A stretch of DNA of 38,562 nt, taken from assembly GCA_964496205.1 (NCBI GenBank), contig CAZBXV010000018.1, positions 1-38,562 of the forward strand. The letters run 5' to 3'. The position numbers and the translations under genes are program-made. The notes below the pieces were generated by a model, which was not told the origin of the DNA, made no database searches, and saw only the letters and a program-made list of their open reading frames with translations. Below are positions 1 through 7,391 of the stretch, piece by piece. This DNA is from CAYLHS01 sp964496205 (GTDB lineage: Bacteria; Actinomycetota; Acidimicrobiia; Spongiisociales; UBA4744). Every line of letters starts with the position of its first letter. Within the stretch, counting starts at the first letter, position 1.

Positions 1-1207
1 GCAGGTTCTTGCCGAAAAGGTTGGCGACGCCGAACTCGGTGACCACGTAGTGGACATCCGCTCTGCTCGTCACCACGCCGGCCCCCTGTTTGAGGAAGGG
101 GACGATCCGCGACATCGTCCCGCTCTTGGCGGTCGCTGGCAGCGCGATGATCGGCCGCCCTCCGCTCGATTTCGCCGCCCCCCGAATGAAGTCGACCTGT
201 CCGCCAAACCCCGAGTAGATGTAGGGTCCGATCGAGTCAGAACAGACCTGGCCCGTGAGGTCGAGCTCGATCGCTGAGTTGATCGCCACCATGTTGTCAT
301 TCTGGGCAACGATGAACGGATCGTTCGTGTGGTCGACAGGATGGGCTTCGATCAGCGGGTTGTTGTCGAGGAAGTCGTACAGGCTTTCGCTGCCCATCGC
401 GAACGTGATGACGACCTTGCCCGGGTGGAGCGTCTTGTGGGAACCGGTGACCACTCCTCGTTCGATCGCGCGCATCGCTCCGTCGGAGAGCATCTCTGTG
501 TGGATTCCGAGCTGGAGATCACCCTCCATCGCCTCGTACACCGAATCGGGGATACCGCCAATACCCATCTGCACCGTGGAACCAGGCGGAATCAGCTGGA
601 GCACGTGTGCCGCGATCTGCTTCTCGACGTCGGTCGCCGGCTTGGGTATCAGCTGCGGCAAGTTCTCCGAATGCTCAACGATGCCGTCGACTCGGCCCAC
701 GTGCAGGAATGAGTCGCCGAGAATACGGGGCATCTTCGTATTGACCTGCACGATGACCTTCTTGGCAGACTGGTAGGCGGCCTGCGACGCGAGCGTCTCC
801 ACACCCAGGCTCATGAAGCCATGCTCGTCGGGAGGCGACACCATCAGCATTGCCACATCCAGAGGAACGACGTTGTCTCTGAACAGCCTCGGGATCTGGT
901 GCAGGAAGATGGGGACGTAGTCGGCCCTTCCGTCGTTCACCGCCTCGCGGTCGGCTGGTCCCACGAACAGCGAGTTATGGCGGAAGTGTGGTGCCATCGC
1001 CGGATCCGAGAGAGGATCGTCGCCCACGAGCAGCACGTGATTGAGCTGGACATCCTTCAGTTCGTCGGCTCGCTCGGCGAGCGCTCTGACGAGTGCCCAG
1101 GGGATTGCTGCGTTGCCGCCGTAGTAGACGCGGTCGCCACTATGGATTTGGTGAACCGCCTGCTGCGGGGTCATCAGTTTTGTGCGGTAGTCGTCGAACC
1201 AACTCAT
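1..1207 (-). CDS. Acetyl-CoA hydrolase/4-hydroxybutyrate CoA-transferase family protein (partial, 3' end outside window)
   Basis: The reading frame starts at 1207 and runs off the left edge after about 402 codons; family members are about 430 residues, so only a short C-terminal piece is missing. The translation has the CoA-transferase/CoA-hydrolase signatures in order: GIHTEMLSDG, GVVTGSHKT, FAMGSESLYDFL, NSAIELDLTGQV, YSGFGGQVDF, ALPATAKSGTMSRIVP and HYVVTEFGVANLFGK. E314 in NSAIELD is the likely catalytic glutamate by analogy with 4-hydroxybutyrate CoA-transferase; that assignment is from memory. The family moves CoA between acyl-CoA and acetate or hydrolyses acetyl-CoA in the cytoplasm; the substrate here cannot be read. 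A GGAAGGAG ribosome site precedes the ATG. The start overlaps the stop of the alanine-dehydrogenase-like gene (ATGA at 1204-1207), so the two genes are probably translationally coupled in one operon. Confidence 0.9.
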   Translation of the reverse strand, partial: MSWFDDYRTKLMTPQQAVHQIHSGDRVYYGGNAAIPWALVRALAERADELKDVQLNHVLLVGDDPLSDPAMAPHFRHNSLFVGPADREAVNDGRADYVPIFLHQIPRLFRDNVVPLDVAMLMVSPPDEHGFMSLGVETLASQAAYQSAKKVIVQVNTKMPRILGDSFLHVGRVDGIVEHSENLPQLIPKPATDVEKQIAAHVLQLIPPGSTVQMGIGGIPDSVYEAMEGDLQLGIHTEMLSDGAMRAIERGVVTGSHKTLHPGKVVITFAMGSESLYDFLDNNPLIEAHPVDHTNDPFIVAQNDNMVAINSAIELDLTGQVCSDSIGPYIYSGFGGQVDFIRGAAKSSGGRPIIALPATAKSGTMSRIVPFLKQGAGVVTSRADVHYVVTEFGVANLFGKNL

Positions 1208-2334
1208 GCGCCGACTCCTTCCATCAGCACATCGAGGCTTGTCGCTTCGAGCCCGCGCGTTTCGGCGATCGGCGCGTTGGTGAGAGTCCCTTTGTACATG
1301 ACGACACCCGATGCGAGGGTCGGATCTGAACCGACCGCCCCTTTCACGCCGAATTCGGCCAGGAGATCGAGCTGAGGTAGCACCGCCCGAGCGAGAGCTT
1401 TCGATGCAGTTCTCGCGACGCTCGAGGTCATGTTCGGAACGCAGTAGTGGACCACGTCATCGACGACGTACGTGGGGTGGTCGAGCGGGGTCGGGCGGCT
1501 CGTCTCCACACACCCTCCCTGATCGATCGACAGATCAATGATGACACTGCCCTTCGGCATGTTCCTGACCATGTCTCTGGTCACAAGGATCGGGGCTTTC
1601 GAGCCTGGTATGAGAACGGCGCCGATCAGCACGTCCGCCACGGCGGTGTACTTCTCCAGCGGCTCGAGGGCGACGTTGACGGTCGCAACCTGGCCGTGGC
1701 ACCTGGTGCTCAGGGTGCGCAGTCTGCTCATATCCGAGTCGAGTACAACGACCCGTGCCCCGGCGCCCCGAGCGTGACAGGCGGCGGTCTGCCCGGCCAT
1801 GCCCGCGCCGAGAATCACGACGGTCGGGGGTGTGATTCCGGTGACATTGCCGAGGAGCATGCCCTTGCCACCCGAGTCGTTGCGGAGGTAGTGGGCTGCG
1901 AGATGCACCGCGAGCATTCCGGCCATCTCGCTGAATGGCGTGAGAACAGGCCGGTTGCCGGCATCGTCCTCGATCATCTCATAGGCGATTGCCGTGATGT
2001 CCCGATCGATGAGCCCGTTCACGACGGCACGTGATGCCACCGCGAGATGGTGGAAGCCGCACACGGTCGAGCCCGGATTGAGCATCTCCACATCAGCAGC
2101 GGACATCGGCCCGATTCGCGCGACGACGTCGGACCGTTTGTAGGCCTCCTCGGCGCTATAGACGATTGTGGCGCCCGCCCTCTGGTACTCCTCGTCGTGA
2201 AACCGCGCTTCCAGCCCGGCGCCCTTCTGTACTACGACGGTGTGCCCCATTCCGACCAGATGCCCTGCCGCGTCCGGGGCCAGGCCAACGCGGTGCTCGG
2301 TACGGGCGGATTCAGCAGGAACTCCGATGATCAT
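1204..2334 (-). CDS. Alanine dehydrogenase-like protein (AlaDH/PNT family) lacking the catalytic lysine
   Basis: A 376-residue protein that starts at the ATG at 2334 (GAGGGGG ribosome site) and matches alanine dehydrogenase along its whole length: MIIGVPAES start, EHRVGLAP with R15, a GAGMAG Rossmann motif, IGAVLIPGSKAP, IDQGGCVETSRPT and VVHYCVPNM. Canonical enzymes convert L-alanine to pyruvate with NAD and use R15, K75, H96 and D270 (M. tuberculosis numbering). R15, H96 and the Asp of IDQGG are present, but the VKEP segment that carries K75 reads RIGPM, so the lysine position is glycine. The protein may act on another substrate or be impaired. It is the first gene of an operon with the CoA-transferase (4-nt overlap) and is divergent from the FAD oxidoreductase. 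A transhydrogenase alpha subunit is less likely because the IDQGGCxExSRP and HYCVxNM signatures are those of alanine dehydrogenase. Confidence 0.85.
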   Translation of the reverse strand: MIIGVPAESARTEHRVGLAPDAAGHLVGMGHTVVVQKGAGLEARFHDEEYQRAGATIVYSAEEAYKRSDVVARIGPMSAADVEMLNPGSTVCGFHHLAVASRAVVNGLIDRDITAIAYEMIEDDAGNRPVLTPFSEMAGMLAVHLAAHYLRNDSGGKGMLLGNVTGITPPTVVILGAGMAGQTAACHARGAGARVVVLDSDMSRLRTLSTRCHGQVATVNVALEPLEKYTAVADVLIGAVLIPGSKAPILVTRDMVRNMPKGSVIIDLSIDQGGCVETSRPTPLDHPTYVVDDVVHYCVPNMTSSVARTASKALARAVLPQLDLLAEFGVKGAVGSDPTLASGVVMYKGTLTNAPIAETRGLEATSLDVLMEGVGA

Positions 2335-2370
2335 TGACAACCCCCTCGAGGCGTCTCGATGTGTCACCTC

Positions 2371-2385
2371 AAGACTAGGAGTCTT
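2371..2385. promoter_or_regulatory. Candidate operator: 15-nt palindrome in divergent intergenic region
   Basis: AAGACT-AGG-AGTCTT is a perfect inverted repeat (6-bp arms, 3-nt centre) in the 93-bp gap between the alanine-dehydrogenase-like operon (minus) and the FAD oxidoreductase gene (plus). Position and symmetry suit a dimeric regulator controlling both directions. No regulator gene is adjacent, so the binding protein is unknown. Confidence 0.4.
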
Positions 2386-2427
2386 CGAACACGCTTCAGC
2401 CGCGGGCAGCCGGTACCGTTGGAGGCG

Positions 2428-3747
2428 ATGGTCCGAGCCGACGTCGTCATCGTGGGTGCCGGCATTGCCGGTGTCAGCGTTGCCTACCACCTGGCGGTGC
2501 GCCACGGTGTTCAACGTGTCATCGTATGCGATCCTCGCCCACCGCTTTCACTGACGAGTGACAAGTCGACCGAGTGCTACCGCAACTGGTGGCCACAGCC
2601 CGCGATGGTCGATCTGATGAACCGATCGATCGCTCTCTTGGAAGAGCTTGCGTGCCCGATGGACGCACGGGGTTACGCCTACTTCACGGGTAGTGATCCG
2701 GCGGGTCTCCTTGCTCGTGCCCGCTCGGCATCGGCGGCAGGCGCCGGGCCGCTTCGCGTTCACCAGCTGTTCGGTGGGGAGGCGCCCTGCCAGGTCGCAC
2801 AGCAGTGGGATCGGATGACCACGGGAGCGGATTTCGTCACAGATCCCGACATCATCTCCCGGGTCTTCCCGTCGGCCACCAAGGACGCAACGGCAGTGCT
2901 CCACACGCGCCGCGCAGGATGGATCGACGCCCACCAGCTTGGGGCACGCCTGCTCGACGAAGCCCGAGGGGCCGGTGTCACGCTGCACCGATCGGAGGTG
3001 GTTGACGTCGACAGAGACTCGCAGGGGGTTTCGGGGGTTCGGCTTCGTGACGGCACGCAGATCGATACGAGGGCGGTTGTCCTCGCTGCAGGACCACTGA
3101 TCGGAAGGGCCGTCGCCATGCTTGGCGAGACCCTGCCGATTCACGCGGAACTCCATTTGAAGGTTGCGTTCAAGGACCACGCGCGGGTGGTTCCGCGTGG
3201 TGCTCCCCTGATGATCTGGGACGACCCGCAGCGCATCGCCTGGGATGCCGAAGAAGAGGAGGCGGTCGCCGAATACGACCACCGTCTGATCGAAGAGCTC
3301 CCAGGTGGGTGCCATCTTCGGCCTGAAGGGGGTCCGGACTCGCCATGGGTTCTTGGACTGTGGGAGTGGCAGCGGACGGTGATGGATCCAGTGTTTCCGA
3401 TTCCGGTGGTTCCGATGCAGGCCGAGATCGTGCTCCGGGGTCTCATGACGATGCTGCCCGGGTTGAACGTGTACCGTGAACGGCTTCCTCGGGCTGTCGT
3501 CGACGGGGGCTACTACCTGGCGACACCCGAGAATCTCCCGCTCATCGGACCATTGCGAACGCCAGGGGCGTTCGTCATTGGTGCGCTCTCCGGGTTCGGC
3601 ATCATGGCATCACAGGCCGCTGCGGAGCTTGTGGCGTTGCACGTATCCGGTCACGCGCTTCCTCGCTACGCCGACGCCTTCCGGGTGGAGCGCTACGACG
3701 ATCCCTCGTACCTTGCGGCAACGGCGGGGGAGACCGGCCAGCTTTGA
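2428..3747 (+). CDS. FAD-dependent oxidoreductase, DAO/sarcosine oxidase-like
   Basis: A 439-residue protein. The ATG at 2428 is chosen because GGAG lies 5 nt upstream and it places the dinucleotide-binding motif at the N-terminus (DVVIVGAGIAG, glycines 10-15). A STECYRNWW segment near residue 50, HTRRAGWIDAHQLGARLL and a C-terminal ENLPLIGPL...GFVIGALSGFGIM-type FAD/substrate region are typical of the D-amino-acid oxidase superfamily (glycine oxidase, sarcosine oxidase, D-amino-acid dehydrogenase). Such enzymes oxidise secondary or D-amino acids to imino acids. No transmembrane segment is visible, so it is probably cytoplasmic or peripheral. It is divergent from the alanine-dehydrogenase-like operon and 37 nt upstream of a transporter gene, which fits amine or amino acid use. 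The exact substrate cannot be read. Confidence 0.85.
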   Translation: MVRADVVIVGAGIAGVSVAYHLAVRHGVQRVIVCDPRPPLSLTSDKSTECYRNWWPQPAMVDLMNRSIALLEELACPMDARGYAYFTGSDPAGLLARARSASAAGAGPLRVHQLFGGEAPCQVAQQWDRMTTGADFVTDPDIISRVFPSATKDATAVLHTRRAGWIDAHQLGARLLDEARGAGVTLHRSEVVDVDRDSQGVSGVRLRDGTQIDTRAVVLAAGPLIGRAVAMLGETLPIHAELHLKVAFKDHARVVPRGAPLMIWDDPQRIAWDAEEEEAVAEYDHRLIEELPGGCHLRPEGGPDSPWVLGLWEWQRTVMDPVFPIPVVPMQAEIVLRGLMTMLPGLNVYRERLPRAVVDGGYYLATPENLPLIGPLRTPGAFVIGALSGFGIMASQAAAELVALHVSGHALPRYADAFRVERYDDPSYLAATAGETGQL

Positions 3748-3784
3748 GGATCCACCGCTAGCCTGACGGCGACCGAGGAGACCG

Positions 3785-5977
3785 TTGGCGCAGACGGCGA
3801 GGCCGGAAGAGAAGTTGGGCACCTTCATCGGCGTGTTCACGCCGTCGGTGTTGACGATTCTGGGCGTCATCCTGTTCCTGCGGACCGGCTGGATGGTCGG
3901 CAACGTTGGACTCACCGGTGCGCTCGTCATCGTGGTGATCGCCAACCTCGTAACGCTCGCGACGGCCTTTTCCGTGTCGGCGGTCGCTACCAACATGCGA
4001 GTGGGCGCGGGAGGCGCGTACTACATCATCTCCAGGAGCCTCGGCATCGAAGTAGGAGCTGCTATCGGGATACCGCTGTTCCTCGCCCAGGCCGTGTCCG
4101 TGACCCTGTATGCCTACGGCCTTGCCGAGAGCCTCAGTCTCGTATGGTCCGCCGCACCGCAACGGCTCATCGCTGCCGTGACGATCCTCGTCGTCGCTCT
4201 CCTCGCAGCGAGAGGAGCCGGCCTTGCACTGCGACTTCAGGTCCCGATCATGATCGCGATCGGTCTCTCGTTGGTCGTGCTTGCGATCGGAGTCATCCGA
4301 AGCACGCCCGAGGTCCTTCATCTCACGAACGCGTTTGACGAACCCTCAGGATTCTGGGTGGTGTTCGCCGTCTTCTTCCCGGCAGTGACGGGCATCCTCG
4401 CCGGCATCAGTCTCTCCGGGGACCTCAAGCGACCTGATCGGTCCATTCCCAGGGGCACGATCGGAGCGGTACTCGTCGGGTTCGTCGTCTACGTGACCGT
4501 CGTGATCGGGCTTGCGATTGCAGCTCCACCGCAAGAGCTCGTCTCCAACAACCTGATCTGGTTCACGATCGCCGGCGGTGTCGGCTTCTTGATCTTCCCG
4601 GGACTGTGGGGGGCCATTTTCTCGTCGGCGGTCGGCAGCGTCCTGTCAGCACCCCGGACACTGGAGGCCATGATCGCCGACAGGGTGCTCCCGAAATGGC
4701 TTGGTACGCCGGTTCGTGCCATCCATGGTCCGGGCGTTCCCCTCTTCATCTCACTGATCGTTGCGCTCGGAGCTGTCCTTCTCGGTGGCATCGATGCTGT
4801 CGCCCCCGTCTTGACGATGTTCTTCCTCACCACCTACGGCATGGTCAACCTGGTTGCCGGGGTCGAGAATCTCACAGCGGACCCTTCCTACAGGCCGACG
4901 ATGAGCGTCCACTGGGCGATTTCCCTCGCCGGCGCCGCAGGGTGTTTCTTCGTCATGTTCTTGATCAACCCTGTGGCGCTGGTTGTCGCGATCGTCATCG
5001 AGATCGGTGTGTATCTGGCCATGCGTCGCCGGGCCTTGGTGGCACCGTGGGGAGACTTGCGGCGAGGGGCGATGATGTCACTCGTTCGATCGACCGTGAT
5101 CCAGCTTCGACGACTCCCGAACGACCCCCGCAACTGGCGCCCCAACATTCTGCTGTTCCTTGGAGACGTCCGCCGGAGACCGGACCTTGCGAGGTTCGCC
5201 TCCTGGCTCGTGCAAGACCGTGGGATTCTCACGGTCTGCGAACTCGGAGTCGGGTCGCTCGACACATTCGCCGAGACCGTCTCCGACCGACGCCAGCAGC
5301 TCGATGCCGATCTCGATGATTTGGGAATCGTGGCATTCGCGGAGGTCGATGTCGTCGAGGACTTCGTCGAGGGTGCGATCGCGGTCGCTCAGGCCAATGG
5401 GATTGCCGGCATCGAGTCGAACACGGTCATGTTCGGCTACAGCGACAAACTCGAACGCCGCGCTTCGACGCTCCAGGTTATCGAGCGGCTCGCGCGCATC
5501 GGGAAGTCCGCGATCATCTGCCGTACGATCAACCACCGCTGGAGGATCACCGCTCGAGAGATCCACGTGTGGTGGGGAGGACTTCAGAACAACGGAGACA
5601 TGCTTGCGCTCTTTGCCCACCTGATCTCGCTCAACCCCGAATGGCGCGACGCCTCCATCCGGATCATGAGCATCGCCTCGAGCGACCTGATGGCCGAACG
5701 CAACGCAACGATGCTCGACACGGTCATTCGCGCGGCACGCATCCCGGCAGACACCGAGGTACTGGTTCGGAGGGGTGGGCAACGGGTGCAGGATCTGATC
5801 AGAGAGCGGTCCGCGAAGGCCGATGTCGTGCTCATGGGGCTCAGGGCGAGCCGGCCAGGGGAGGAACTGGAGACGGCTCGGCGTCTCGAACAACTCGTCG
5901 AGGGTCTCCCAACGGTCATCTTCGTTCGAAGTGCAGGTGAGTTCCGTGGCCGCCTTCTGGGTGATCAGGAGCACTAG
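3785..5977 (+). CDS. SLC12-type cation-chloride cotransporter/amino acid permease family protein
   Basis: A 730-residue membrane protein with a TTG start at 3785 preceded by GAGGAG at a good distance. The N-terminal half holds the hallmarks of the SLC12 family (APC superfamily): LGTFIGVFTPSVLTILG, ILFLRTGWMVG, SAVATNMRVGAGGAYY and ISRSLGIEVG, then about a dozen hydrophobic segments to roughly residue 420. The C-terminal 300 residues are soluble and resemble the cytosolic domain of cation-chloride cotransporters, including IHVWWGGLQNNGDM near residue 595 and a nucleotide-binding-like end (KADVVLMGLRASRPG). Eukaryotic members carry Na/K/Cl; bacterial members are poorly characterised, so the substrate is open. 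It follows the FAD oxidoreductase by 37 nt and is probably cotranscribed with it. Confidence 0.88.
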   Translation: MAQTARPEEKLGTFIGVFTPSVLTILGVILFLRTGWMVGNVGLTGALVIVVIANLVTLATAFSVSAVATNMRVGAGGAYYIISRSLGIEVGAAIGIPLFLAQAVSVTLYAYGLAESLSLVWSAAPQRLIAAVTILVVALLAARGAGLALRLQVPIMIAIGLSLVVLAIGVIRSTPEVLHLTNAFDEPSGFWVVFAVFFPAVTGILAGISLSGDLKRPDRSIPRGTIGAVLVGFVVYVTVVIGLAIAAPPQELVSNNLIWFTIAGGVGFLIFPGLWGAIFSSAVGSVLSAPRTLEAMIADRVLPKWLGTPVRAIHGPGVPLFISLIVALGAVLLGGIDAVAPVLTMFFLTTYGMVNLVAGVENLTADPSYRPTMSVHWAISLAGAAGCFFVMFLINPVALVVAIVIEIGVYLAMRRRALVAPWGDLRRGAMMSLVRSTVIQLRRLPNDPRNWRPNILLFLGDVRRRPDLARFASWLVQDRGILTVCELGVGSLDTFAETVSDRRQQLDADLDDLGIVAFAEVDVVEDFVEGAIAVAQANGIAGIESNTVMFGYSDKLERRASTLQVIERLARIGKSAIICRTINHRWRITAREIHVWWGGLQNNGDMLALFAHLISLNPEWRDASIRIMSIASSDLMAERNATMLDTVIRAARIPADTEVLVRRGGQRVQDLIRERSAKADVVLMGLRASRPGEELETARRLEQLVEGLPTVIFVRSAGEFRGRLLGDQEH

Positions 5978-6003
5978 GACACGCCGTCGGTGTAGCCCCG
6001 GGG

Positions 6004-6019
6004 TTCGATATATCTCGAA
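6004..6019. promoter_or_regulatory. Candidate operator upstream of the ArsR-type regulator
   Basis: TTCGA-N6-TCGAA is an inverted repeat in the 123-bp gap before the regulator gene. A second short inverted repeat, CGAG-TATT-CTCG at 6084-6095, covers the putative -10 box. Either could be an autoregulatory site; this is inference from position and symmetry. Confidence 0.3.
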
Positions 6020-6064
6020 TGACACGCGTTCCCTGCGCTTTACTTCGTTGTGTGAGAAAAACTA

Positions 6065-6093
6065 TGGACAACTCATTCCGATACGAGTATTCT
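6065..6093 (+). promoter_or_regulatory. Putative leaderless promoter of the ArsR-type gene
   Basis: TGGACA (6065-6070), a 17-nt spacer and TATTCT (6088-6093) are followed after 7 nt by the ATG at 6101. No Shine-Dalgarno sequence precedes the ATG. The geometry predicts a transcript beginning at or next to the start codon. Confidence 0.5.
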
Positions 6094-6100
6094 CGAACGC

Positions 6101-7177
6101 ATGGATCCCCATACGAAACTTCGTGACCTTACGGAGCCGAGGTCACCGCTTGCCGTCGAGGTTGATTCGAGTCCCGTGTACGACCTTCTCCTGAGTCTGT
6201 GGGTGGCCACCTCGGGCGAAGCACTGACCGACTACGAGCTGAGTGGCGCGTGGTTTCGCGAACTGGAGGAGCGGACATCGTCCGTTCCACAGGTCGAGGA
6301 GATCGCGGACACGGCGGGGAACATGTGGATCGCCGTCCTCAATCTGGTTCCGATGGTTCCGGGTGCCAGGGACATCGAATCGGTGGTTGCCTGGCTGGAA
6401 TCGTCTGACGGAGTCGATCTGCGGGCTGCCCTTCTGGACCTCAAGTGTCACGACGTGGATCAGAACGTGGTTCGTGCAGCGGCCGAGGGCGACGAGGAAG
6501 CCATGGAACGGATTCTGACGTGTGAGGCGTTGAGCCCGGAGTGGAGTTCGGATCTTCGACGGCTCATGGCCATGCCAGGCAGGAAGCTCACCGTGCGAGT
6601 CGCAGAGGCGATTCGCGGCTATCGGGATGAGGTCTACAGGGACATCGAGAAGCATCACGAGGGTCCGATAGCCAAGGACGCCGAATCGAAGCGGGTACTC
6701 GTTCCAGCGACGCCGGTGGACCGCATGATCGAAATCGCAACGAACGGTGTGCAGCATTCGCTTCCACCTCACGTCGCCAGGCTGGTGCTGGCTCCCTCGG
6801 TGGTCGTTCGCCCGTGGTCCCTTCTGGCGGGATACGGAGACACGTTCATTCTGTGCTATCCGGTCGCAGACGAGGCTCTCGATCAGAGCGCCGAGGCGCC
6901 GCCGAGGATGCTGGTGAAGGCATACCGTGCGCTGGGAGACGAACGGCGCCTTCGGATCCTCCGGCTCCTTGCTTCAGAACCGACCTCACTTCCCGACCTC
7001 GCCGACCATTTCGGCGTCGCGAAATCGACGTTGCACCATCACATTGGAATCTTGCGAGCAGGTGGGCTCGTCACCGTGAGTGTCGACCCTGAGAGCGGCC
7101 AGATGGTCTATGGCCTGCGAATGGCCGCACTCGAAGAAGCAGCTCGCCTCATGGACATCTATCTGGAGTCGTCATGA
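6101..7177 (+). CDS. ArsR-family winged-helix regulator with a large N-terminal domain
   Basis: A 358-residue protein. Residues about 270-355 form an ArsR-type winged helix: KAYRALGDERRLRILRLL, then LPDLADHFGVAKSTLHHHI as recognition helix, then a wing ending at QMVYGLR. The first 260 or so residues are a mostly helical domain I cannot assign to a ligand; it is far longer than the 90-120 residues of simple ArsR metal sensors, and no CxC metal-binding motif is visible. Similar long ArsR-like proteins occur in actinobacteria. The start is the ATG at 6101, which has no Shine-Dalgarno site but sits 7 nt after a -10-like hexamer. It overlaps a small downstream gene by ATGA. Autoregulation is plausible from the inverted repeats upstream. 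Confidence 0.8.
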   Translation: MDPHTKLRDLTEPRSPLAVEVDSSPVYDLLLSLWVATSGEALTDYELSGAWFRELEERTSSVPQVEEIADTAGNMWIAVLNLVPMVPGARDIESVVAWLESSDGVDLRAALLDLKCHDVDQNVVRAAAEGDEEAMERILTCEALSPEWSSDLRRLMAMPGRKLTVRVAEAIRGYRDEVYRDIEKHHEGPIAKDAESKRVLVPATPVDRMIEIATNGVQHSLPPHVARLVLAPSVVVRPWSLLAGYGDTFILCYPVADEALDQSAEAPPRMLVKAYRALGDERRLRILRLLASEPTSLPDLADHFGVAKSTLHHHIGILRAGGLVTVSVDPESGQMVYGLRMAALEEAARLMDIYLESS

Positions 7178-7350
7178 TTACGATGCAAGAGCCGTACGCA
7201 CGAGCAGTGCAGAACCTCATCCGTCACCGTCTCGGGCGGCGGCACGTGAGCGATGTGCACGTGGGATTGCCGAGACAGCGACGCGGATCGGATTTCGTCA
7301 AGCGCATACTGGTGCGCGACCACGACACGAAGTACTCCGAGGCTGCCTGA
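7174..7350 (+). CDS. Small basic protein of 58 residues, unknown function
   Basis: An open frame begins MITMQEPYARAVQNL and ends at a TGA at 7348-7350. Its ATG overlaps the ArsR-type gene stop (ATGA at 7174-7177) and GGAG lies 5 nt upstream of it (ctGGAGtcgtc). Both features support real, coupled translation. The product is hydrophilic and rich in Arg and His, with no membrane segment and no motif I recognise. Linkage to the regulator suggests a regulatory or accessory role, but that is inference. It is short enough to be missed by gene callers. Confidence 0.55.
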   Translation: MITMQEPYARAVQNLIRHRLGRRHVSDVHVGLPRQRRGSDFVKRILVRDHDTKYSEAA

Positions 7351-7379
7351 GACAGGATCGGATTCTGCCGAAACACGTG

Positions 7380-7385
7380 TAGGGT
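7380..7385 (+). promoter_or_regulatory. Putative -10 element, leaderless lipoprotein gene
   Basis: TAGGGT lies exactly 6 nt before the ATG at 7392 and there is no ribosome-binding site. No clear -35 box is seen. Confidence 0.35.
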
Positions 7386-7391
7386 TCCGGC

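Noticed and set aside
2359..2427. Upstream in-frame extension of the FAD oxidoreductase (23 extra codons)
   Set aside because: The extension crosses the divergent promoter region and palindrome, while the ATG at 2428 has a ribosome site and puts the FAD motif at its usual position.
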